DNA of 46,197 nucleotides from RUG12395 sp045541735 (GTDB lineage: Bacteria > Bacillota > Clostridia > Oscillospirales > CAG-272). The stretch's first letter is position 1. The number at the start of each line of letters is the position of its first letter. The DNA is taken from contig JAZQJQ010000032.1 in NCBI GenBank assembly GCA_045541735.1, positions 1-46,197 on the forward strand, read 5' to 3'. Below, one piece after another: positions 41,136 through 46,197 of the stretch. A program made the translations under genes and the position numbers. The notes beneath the pieces are model-generated. The model ran no database searches. It was not told the origin of the DNA and saw only the letters and a program-made list of their open reading frames with translations.

Positions 41136-42512
41136 ATGAAAAAATTGATTGTACTTTCTTCGCTGCTTCTCTGTGCTTCGCTGATTTCAATGATATTCGT
41201 TATCTTTAATATAAACAGCGAAGCCGGCAGCATAACGTACAAGGTCACTGATAAATACGGTGAGCGTTCTAGTGCCTTCGGTGCTGATATTTCAGTTGAA
41301 TATGAACATTCGAATAATATGTTTTGGAAAGCAAAAGTTAGAATTAACGAAACCGACTCTGTTGAATCGGAATTTGATTTTAGATATCACAGCAGGCTTG
41401 TAAGTGAATATAATTACGCCGGTATCACTCCGTATTCTTCGATGCATTACAGTTTAAATAGAAATGACCCAAATGCCGAGGGCCTTGACAAGGCTTATAA
41501 AGAGATATACGATAATACTCCTTTCGGAACCGAAAAGACGGTAACTGTAAAAATAGCAGATTATTACGATTATTACCCCGTTTCCGTTACAATTCACATT
41601 CCAGGTTATTCATACAGATCATTCGACACTGTTAACAGCAGCGGATATCAATCCGTTGCCTCAAAGGCAATTACAGAGGCTTTCAACAATTTCTTTAAAA
41701 TTCCCGTATCTGAGAACGACACCATAGATATTACAGTCGATAAGGATGAAAGTGACGGAATGTCATCAAACACGATACACACTAATTTTTATAATCTTGC
41801 TTCCGATTGCGTTTTGGGCGAAAATACATGCTATATTTATATTGAAAACTCGAATTACGATAATACAAAGGCAGATACTTCGCTTATACCCGGAGGATAC
41901 GGAGTATACGCAATCGAATACGGAACAGAGTACGAATACGGTGTTGATCTTGCGTCATTGAGGACTGTTTTTTCTCTGCCCGAAGATGAATCGGTCAGCC
42001 GCATTTCACTTAAAGAAGATATGAACTTAATGTATATCTTTACAAGAACCGGTTCTAAAGGATACGTTTACGTTATCGATACCAACGGGTTTAGCAAGTT
42101 GCAGAAACTAAAGGTAGAGTTGCCGGTGTACTATCACATAAGCGAGGGCGAAGGATTCTTTCTTCTTTCCGGTGATGAGAAGATTGAGCTTATTGAGATC
42201 TACGAAAGCGGTCAATGCGGCAGCTTGTTTACTGCTGCAAAACCTTATTACATTGATAATTCCTATCACGATCTGTATATTTCTGCCTCATTAGATTTTG
42301 ATGGCGAAAAGCTTATATGTGCTGATTATCTGCATGAAGGAAGATTCCGATCACTTGAACTCTGCAGTTTTTACGTAGCTGTATATGATAAAACAGGCCT
42401 TTTATATTACGGTGAATTTAATTGCAGTCTTTCAGCAAATCCTAATCCTTCAAAATATGCGTATAACTGCCTTCCAAACTCAATAAACTATATTAACGTG
42501 AAATGGAATTAA
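41136..42512 (+). CDS. large membrane-anchored extracellular protein of the ABC operon
   Basis: I do not recognise this 458-residue protein. An N-terminal hydrophobic segment (about 3-25; MKKLIVLSSLLLCASLISMIFVI) acts as signal or anchor. The rest is Tyr-, Asp- and Ser-rich and looks secreted, with short beta-rich repeats in the second half (about 255-420) that could be a partial propeller. ATG 41136 has GAGAGGT 7 bases upstream, 4 bp past the ATPase stop, so it is the last gene of the operon. It may be the partner that senses or binds the transported compound (inference from position). Confidence 0.65.
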   Translation: MKKLIVLSSLLLCASLISMIFVIFNINSEAGSITYKVTDKYGERSSAFGADISVEYEHSNNMFWKAKVRINETDSVESEFDFRYHSRLVSEYNYAGITPYSSMHYSLNRNDPNAEGLDKAYKEIYDNTPFGTEKTVTVKIADYYDYYPVSVTIHIPGYSYRSFDTVNSSGYQSVASKAITEAFNNFFKIPVSENDTIDITVDKDESDGMSSNTIHTNFYNLASDCVLGENTCYIYIENSNYDNTKADTSLIPGGYGVYAIEYGTEYEYGVDLASLRTVFSLPEDESVSRISLKEDMNLMYIFTRTGSKGYVYVIDTNGFSKLQKLKVELPVYYHISEGEGFFLLSGDEKIELIEIYESGQCGSLFTAAKPYYIDNSYHDLYISASLDFDGEKLICADYLHEGRFRSLELCSFYVAVYDKTGLLYYGEFNCSLSANPNPSKYAYNCLPNSINYINVKWN

Positions 42513-42528
42513 TGTTAAAAAAACCACT

Positions 42529-42578
42529 CGGCGTAAGCCGAATATCACTGCGAAGCAATAGAACTCGCCGCAATGCGA
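42529..42578. repeat. cluster of three small hairpins
   Basis: CGGCGTAAGCCG (42529-42540), TGCGAAGCA (42549-42557) and TCGCCGCAATGCGA (42565-42578) are short hairpins separated by AATATCAC, ATAGAAC and similar 7-8-base linkers. This pattern resembles mini-hairpin clusters I recall from gut Clostridia, with no known function. Confidence 0.45.
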
Positions 42579-42587
42579 ATATAACTG

Positions 42588-42618
42588 AAAAAAGCAAGTC
42601 TTGCGACTTGCTTTTTTT
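42588..42618. terminator. bidirectional terminator between ABC operon and tRNA-Gln
   Basis: Stem AAAAAAGCAAGTC / GACTTGCTTTTTT around TTGC (42588-42617), between convergent units; the tRNA-Gln CCA end is adjacent. Confidence 0.85.
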
Positions 42619-42692
42619 GGCTGGGATGGCCGGATTTGAACCGACGGATGCCAGAGTCAAAGTCTGGTGCCTTACCGCTTGGCGACATCCCA
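42618..42692 (-). tRNA. tRNA-Gln(UUG)
   Basis: A 75-base cloverleaf on the minus strand. The 7-bp acceptor is TGGGATG / CATCCCA with discriminator G and encoded CCA (42618-42620); the anticodon loop CTTTGAC gives TTG (42658-42660); the T loop is GGTTCAAATCC. It has its own promoter and is the cognate substrate of the GlnRS in this window. A 12-bp palindrome (42700-42711) in its leader may aid processing. Confidence 0.96.
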
Positions 42693-42699
42693 TTATGGC

Positions 42700-42746
42700 G
42701 CGGAATTCCGCACAGTTATTATACTATAAATATATTCGAGTTGCAA
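42700..42746 (-). promoter_or_regulatory. tRNA-Gln promoter and leader palindrome
   Basis: Minus strand: -35 TTGCAA (42741-42746), 17-bp spacer, -10 TATAAT (42718-42723). GCGGAATTCCGC (42700-42711) is a perfect palindrome in the short leader. Confidence 0.75.
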
Positions 42747-42761
42747 TAGGTAATTTAAATA

Positions 42762-43352
42762 TTATATGCTTTGTCTTCCTTCTATTGCTCTGCGTAGTGT
42801 TGTTTCATCAGCGTATTCCAGATCAGCTCCTACCGGAATTCCGTAAGCGAGACGAGATACGGTGATGTCGAGTCCCGAAAGCTTCTTTGAGATATACATT
42901 GCTGTGGTTTCGCCCTCAACGGTAGCGTTGCACGCAATAAGCACCTCGCGAACTCCGTTCCGCGCACGTTCTAGAAGATCAGCGATATTGAGGTCATCGG
43001 CTGTAATTCCCTTCATTGGGGAAAGTACGCCGCCGAGAACGTGATATGTACCTCGATAAGCGCCCATCCGCTCAATTGCCATTACTGACCGAACGTCCTC
43101 GACAACACAGATGACAGAATTATCACGGCTGTCAGATGCGCATACGTCGCATAACTCACCAACGCACATATTATGGCACACGGAGCAAGACGATATTTCG
43201 TTTTTTGCGGATATAAGTGCCTCTGCAAACTGTTCGGCGCGTTCTCCGTCAAGGCAAGCGAGTGCAAGTCTTACGGCGGTCTTTTTTCCTACACCCGGTA
43301 GCTTTCTGAATTGCTCAACCAGCCGCTCGAGCGGGAGAATAAATTCACTCAT
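42762..43352 (-). CDS. recR: recombination mediator RecR
   Basis: A 196-residue RecR, which works with RecF/RecO to load RecA at gaps. An N-terminal helix-hairpin-helix (PLERLVEQFRKLPGVGKKTA) is followed by the four-Cys zinc motif Cys56, Cys59, Cys68 and Cys71, a TOPRIM segment (ICVVEDVRSVMAIER) and a Walker-B-like end. It is the last gene of ffs-dnaX-ybaB-recR and starts just after ybaB. Confidence 0.97.
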   Translation of the reverse strand: MSEFILPLERLVEQFRKLPGVGKKTAVRLALACLDGERAEQFAEALISAKNEISSCSVCHNMCVGELCDVCASDSRDNSVICVVEDVRSVMAIERMGAYRGTYHVLGGVLSPMKGITADDLNIADLLERARNGVREVLIACNATVEGETTAMYISKKLSGLDITVSRLAYGIPVGADLEYADETTLRRAIEGRQSI

Positions 43353-43353
43353 A

Positions 43354-43701
43354 TCAGAAAAGTCCGGGCATACCGAGTCCTCCGGTAACCTTGCCCATTT
43401 CCTGCTCAGTTACAGCATCAACCTTCTTTATAGCCTCGTTTACGGCGGCAACAAGAACGTCGCTGAGAGTTTCGATATCATCGGGATCAACTATTTCAGG
43501 TTCAATACCAATGTTAAGTATCTCGCGTTTGCCGTTGATCTTCACGGTAACAACACCGCCTCCGGCAGATATCTCGTATTCTCTCTGTTCAAGGTCAGCC
43601 TGCAGATTCTGCATATCCTCCTGCATCTTCTGAGCCTGACGGATCATTGCGTTCATATCCTGGGGACCGCCGCCCATGCCTTTAGGAAGTCTTGCTTTCA
43701 T
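43354..43701 (-). CDS. YbaB/EbfC family nucleoid-associated protein
   Basis: A 115-residue member of the YbaB/EbfC family, with the helix MIRQAQKMQEDMQNLQADLEQREYEISAGGGVVTVKINGKREILNIGIEPEIVDPDD. Family members bind DNA as dimers. The conserved dnaX-ybaB-recR order supports the call. Confidence 0.96.
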   Translation of the reverse strand: MKARLPKGMGGGPQDMNAMIRQAQKMQEDMQNLQADLEQREYEISAGGGVVTVKINGKREILNIGIEPEIVDPDDIETLSDVLVAAVNEAIKKVDAVTEQEMGKVTGGLGMPGLF

Positions 43702-43714
43702 CGTTTAACTCCTA

Positions 43715-45334
43715 TCAATTGAATAGTTCATCGCCGGGGCGAGATCTTTCTTTTGCCGCGGCAACTGTAATTTTAATATTATCGGCAGTTACTGTACTGC
43801 CCGAAAGCGCTGTCATAAAATCGCAGAGCATACGCATCGTAGCTTCCCTATTAAGGATCATAAGTCCGGTTCTGCCTCGGACAGCTACCTCATAGCTATC
43901 ACCGTGCTTAACAAGGACAGTACCGCGAAGGTATCCGCCGGCACTTGCGTTTTCAGCAGCAACCTTCTCAACCACCTCTTCCCACCAAATAGGAGATTCG
44001 TCGATTACCTTTGAAGCAGATTCTTCACACTGAACTGCTATTTGAGCGTTGTCCTCGGGTGGAGGCGCAAACGCATCAGGCGGAGGAACGTCCTCAAAAA
44101 CAGCGGGGGCGGATCCTTCGACCTGCGGTTCTGGTGGCTGAATCGTTGAATGGTTGGCTGAAATACCGTTTGCTGAAAGGCGGATAAGCTTGTTTTCAAG
44201 CTCATCTAACCTTGCAAGCAAAGCATCGTTGTCATCACAAAGAGAGGTATCGCTCATTCTGATAAGTGTTAGCTCGGCAACATTTCGCTTAGATGACGTA
44301 GTCTTCTTCATCGAAGCAAGCGCGTTATCTAGAAGTCTGCTGTGGTAAAGAAGCCTCGGTACGTCAAACATAGCCGCTGTTACTTTTAGCATTTCGAGCT
44401 CTCTAGATGTGCATGCAAGGAACTTTTCGGGTGAATCTACCGTTTTTACTACGAGCATGTTACGGTACCATTCAATAATATCAGACCAAAAAACGGCAAT
44501 ATCTTTTGAAGACCGTTCCGTATCAAGCATAATTCTGAAGATTTCAGAAACGTTTTTATGTGCAACGGCAGTAACAAGATTGGCAACTATGTCGCTTCCG
44601 CAGATGCCGAGAGTATCGGCTACAAGCTGTTCGTCGATCGTCACGTGTTTTGATATACACATTTCAAGAAGACTGATAGCATCTCTGAAACCTCCGTTTG
44701 CAAGCTTGGCAATCAGAAAAGCACCGTCATCGGTGATATCTGCGCCCTCAGACGCTGCAATGACCTTCATTCGGCTCGCAAGCACTTCGGTATTTATGCG
44801 CATAAAGTCAAAACGTTGGCAACGCGAGATTATCGTCGATGGAAGTCTGTTAAGTTCAGTGGTAGCAAGCACGAATACAATGTAAGATGGCGGCTCTTCA
44901 AGCGTTTTCAGCAACGCGTTGAAAGCGCTGTCTGTAAGCATATGTACCTCATCCACAATGTAAACGCGATATTTGAGAGATGCTGGAGTATAAGAGATAT
45001 TATCAATGATCTCTCGCATATCGTCAACGCGATTGTTTGATGCAGCATCCATTTCGATGACGTCTATCGCTCTTCCCTCTTCAACGGCTTTGCATGCATC
45101 GCATTTTCCGCATGGCTCTCCGTTAACGGGCTCAAGACAGTTTAGAGCCTTTGCAAGAATCTTAGCACAGCTTGTTTTTCCTGTTCCTCGCGAACCGCAA
45201 AACAGATATGCGTGACTGTGCCTGCCGTTTGCTACCTGATATTTAAGAATGGAGGTTATATGATCCTGACCGTAGACTTCAGAAAACGTGGCAGGACGCC
45301 ACTTTCTGTACAAAGCCTTATAAGACAAAACCAT
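43715..45334 (-). CDS. dnaX: DNA polymerase III subunit gamma/tau
   Basis: A 539-residue clamp-loader ATPase (from ATG 45334). The family core begins ALYRKWRP. Walker A is GSRGTGKTS (47-55), zinc Cys are 66, 75, 78 and 81, DEVHML is Walker B, and SRCQRF is sensor/arginine finger. The C-terminal part (about 400-539) is Pro/Glu-rich with a tau-like domain. The start is uncertain: GGAGGTGAT sits 8 bases before a TTG at 45328 that would give M-S-Y-K-ALYRKWRP, the family norm, but only 2 bases before ATG 45334. It lies about 25 bp after the SRP RNA. I see no slippery A7G site for a gamma frameshift. Confidence 0.95.
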   Translation of the reverse strand: MVLSYKALYRKWRPATFSEVYGQDHITSILKYQVANGRHSHAYLFCGSRGTGKTSCAKILAKALNCLEPVNGEPCGKCDACKAVEEGRAIDVIEMDAASNNRVDDMREIIDNISYTPASLKYRVYIVDEVHMLTDSAFNALLKTLEEPPSYIVFVLATTELNRLPSTIISRCQRFDFMRINTEVLASRMKVIAASEGADITDDGAFLIAKLANGGFRDAISLLEMCISKHVTIDEQLVADTLGICGSDIVANLVTAVAHKNVSEIFRIMLDTERSSKDIAVFWSDIIEWYRNMLVVKTVDSPEKFLACTSRELEMLKVTAAMFDVPRLLYHSRLLDNALASMKKTTSSKRNVAELTLIRMSDTSLCDDNDALLARLDELENKLIRLSANGISANHSTIQPPEPQVEGSAPAVFEDVPPPDAFAPPPEDNAQIAVQCEESASKVIDESPIWWEEVVEKVAAENASAGGYLRGTVLVKHGDSYEVAVRGRTGLMILNREATMRMLCDFMTALSGSTVTADNIKITVAAAKERSRPGDELFN

Positions 45335-45358
45335 CACCTCCATCGCGTATCAAACCAA

Positions 45359-45643
45359 GCTCCAAGATCATACGCTCCAAAATCGAAACGCACTTACACG
45401 CGTTGACCGCTTCTTCAGCTCCGGACAGGCATCCCCGCGGCACATCGGCTAAACCGCTTAATGCTGCTCGGTTCCCCGCCTGACATGGTTCACAGCCGCC
45501 AATTGCGCAGGACCCATCCTTCAACACCTCGGAAAACGGCACGGACCGCACAAGTCCGCCCCTCAAATGGAGCATCACCCCCGCTGTAGCGGATTGCGGG
45601 TGCAGGGCTCCGCTATCTCCCCGGCTAGTATGATCTTGGAGCC
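45359..45643 (-). ncRNA. ffs: large (Bacillus-type) signal recognition particle RNA
   Basis: The minus strand matches the SRP RNA layout. The 5' domain is GGGGAGATAGCGGAGCCCTG with CCGCAATCCGCT; then GGGTCCTGCGCAA, then the helix-8 core GAACCATGTCAGG ... GAGCAGCATTAAG, and GATGTGCCGCGGGGATGCCTG. The ends pair as CCAAGATCATAC (5') with GTATGATCTTGG (3'), which sets the limits. It includes an Alu-type part, so it is the roughly 285-nt Gram-positive type. It scaffolds Ffh for membrane protein targeting. The exact ends may differ by a few bases. Confidence 0.93.
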
Positions 45644-45660
45644 GAGTTCGATACCTTAGT

Positions 45661-45689
45661 ATTGTAACAGATATTCGTAAATAATGCAA
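45661..45689 (-). promoter_or_regulatory. promoter of the SRP RNA-dnaX unit
   Basis: Minus strand: -35 TTGCAT (45684-45689), 17-bp spacer, -10 TACAAT (45661-45666). Confidence 0.75.
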
Positions 45690-45740
45690 GATGTTTTAAG
45701 TTTTTTGTTTCGATAGTAAGAATAATTTTTGAAAAAAGTA

Positions 45741-45769
45741 TTGAAAGTATTTGTTTCGCGTGTTATAAT
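45741..45769 (+). promoter_or_regulatory. strong promoter ahead of tRNA-Ser
   Basis: -35 TTGAAA (45741-45746), 17-bp spacer, extended -10 TGTTATAAT (TATAAT 45764-45769). It opens a leader of about 285 bases to the tRNA. Confidence 0.75.
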
Positions 45770-45775
45770 AAACGG

Positions 45776-45957
45776 GCGTAAGCATTCGTGCATCGGCTTG
45801 TGTTGCTTACTAATTTTAAAACCTCTTCGTCGACCTTTCGATAGACTTTTGTTATTCAAACATAACTTAATACGTAGACGTATCGAAGTGCTCGCAACTG
45901 GGCTGACTCGAAAGGTAGCCGAGCTTATCACTCCGCAACCCGCGAAAGCTCGCGTTT
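45776..45957 (+). ncRNA. candidate structured leader RNA with tRNA-Ser-like segment
   Basis: This stretch follows a strong promoter and holds no plausible gene. It shows a 5' hairpin GTAAGCA / TGCTTAC (45778-45810) and a segment (45854-45913) that is a diverged copy of the tRNA-Ser 5' region. A long-range pairing CCTTTCGA (45834-45841) / TCGAAAGG (45908-45915) is possible, and a terminator-like CGCGA-AAGC-TCGCG-TTTT (45941-45958) ends it. Whether it is a real RNA product or only a decayed tRNA gene is open. Confidence 0.3.
45854..45913 (+). pseudogene. decayed copy of the tRNA-Ser 5' half and flank
   Basis: Positions 45854-45913 align without gaps to 46042-46101 (offset 188 bp), with about 52 of 60 bases identical. 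The match covers the flank ATTCAAACA.AACTTAATACG, the D-arm TATCGAAGTG and the anticodon loop CTCGAAA. The 3' half (T arm, acceptor) is absent, so it cannot be a functional tRNA. Confidence 0.65.
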
Positions 45958-45959
45958 TC
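45941..45959 (+). terminator. terminator-like hairpin inside the tRNA-Ser leader
   Basis: CGCGA-AAGC-TCGCG followed by TTTTCT. The stem is short (5 bp) but GC-rich. CGAGCTT (45920-45926) can pair instead with AAGCTCG (45946-45952), which would disrupt it. Confidence 0.35.
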
Positions 45960-46061
45960 TCCGATTATCTCGCAAATGCTTCATTTTTCTTGAATTTTGG
46001 ATGAGAGCATTTCACTTTCGGCCTTGCAAAAGCCGTGCAAAATTCAAACACAACTTAATAC

Positions 46062-46150
46062 GGAGAGATATCGAAGTGGTCATAACGGGGCTGACTCGAA
46101 ATCAGTTTGCGCTCACGCGCACGAGGGTTCGAATCCCTCTCTCTCCGCCA
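46062..46150 (+). tRNA. tRNA-Ser(CGA)
   Basis: An 89-base class II tRNA. The acceptor is GGAGAGA / TCTCTCC, discriminator G, encoded CCA (46148-46150); the anticodon loop CTCGAAA gives CGA (46097-46099); a long variable arm (TTTGCGCTCACGCGCAC) and the T loop GGTTCGAATCC follow. It reads UCG codons. Confidence 0.96.
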
Positions 46151-46154
46151 CATT

Positions 46155-46190
46155 GAGCCTAAGATCTCCGATTTTAGGCTCTTTTTCTTT
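46155..46190 (+). terminator. terminator of tRNA-Ser
   Basis: Arms GAGCCTAA (46155-46162) and TTAGGCTC (46174-46181), followed by TTTTTCTTT, four bases after the CCA end. Confidence 0.85.
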
Positions 46191-46197
46191 CAAATTC

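Noticed and set aside
42503..42865. 120-residue open frame across the tRNA-Gln
   Set aside because: It runs through the terminator, the tRNA and the end of recR in an opposite strand; no coding signals.
43715..45334. Programmed frameshift in dnaX
   Set aside because: No A7G-type slippery run with a downstream stem was found; the frame is open throughout.
45776..45957. T-box riboswitch controlling tRNA-Ser
   Set aside because: The conserved T-box sequence and Stem I features are absent; the resemblance is to the tRNA itself, not to its sensor.
45729..46004. Open frame of 91 residues between SRP RNA and tRNA-Ser
   Set aside because: It starts at a non-ATG codon inside the promoter, has no ribosome binding site, and overlaps the tRNA-like repeat; it is most likely non-coding.
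1..46197. CRISPR arrays, insertion sequences or prophage
   Set aside because: No regularly spaced repeats, transposase or phage structural genes were seen on either strand.

Overview
The window reads as chromosomal DNA of an anaerobic, probably gut-associated member of the Bacillota (class Clostridia). The grounds are: the dgt-dnaG-rpoD and ffs-dnaX-ybaB-recR gene orders; a large Bacillus-type SRP RNA; strong GGAGG ribosome binding sites; near-consensus SigA promoters with 17-bp spacers; a ClpC-type ATPase; a YtrA-type GntR/ABC operon; spore-type LysM-GH18 architecture; and several iron-sulfur oxidoreductases. I cannot fix the genus from sequence alone. I see no phage, transposase or CRISPR array.

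Layout. 1-6.1 kb: the 3' end of an aspartate kinase gene, a HIT protein, an FkbM methyltransferase, rpsU, a LysM-GH18 protein, and a cysK-prs pair. 6.2-14.3 kb: an isolated clpC-like gene, an ArsB/SLC13-type transporter, and a leftward operon of MBL hydrolase-gltX-glnS-nitroreductase. 14.5-17.6 kb: a small DUF3343 protein coupled to a cysteine desulfurase-like enzyme, converging on an orphan solute-binding lipoprotein. 17.7-23.9 kb: the leftward dgt-dnaG-rpoD operon, then hflX-yigZ and rpmE. 23.9-30.9 kb: a leftward membrane-protein/nfeD/SPFH unit, a divergent AMP-ligase plus acyl carrier protein pair, and a two-component system. 31-33.5 kb: argS-yebC.

33.7-42.5 kb is the accessory part. An AraC regulator stands divergent to a tight operon of one U32-like Cys-rich protein and three paralogous QueG-like double-[4Fe-4S] proteins. 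I regard this as the most interesting undescribed system here. It is followed by an autoregulated-looking GntR(YtrA)-ABC transporter operon ending in a large anchored extracellular protein.

42.5-46.2 kb returns to housekeeping: tRNA-Gln(UUG), recR, ybaB, dnaX and the SRP RNA on the minus strand, and tRNA-Ser(CGA) on the plus strand. The tRNA-Ser gene lies behind a strong promoter and a leader that carries a decayed copy of the tRNA-Ser 5' half and a terminator-like hairpin.

Translation and replication genes dominate (three aminoacyl-tRNA synthetases, two tRNAs, S21, L31, YebC, primase, SigA, DnaX, RecR). GlnRS and its tRNA-Gln are both present, so direct glutaminylation is possible. Most units are separated by good intrinsic terminators, often bidirectional.
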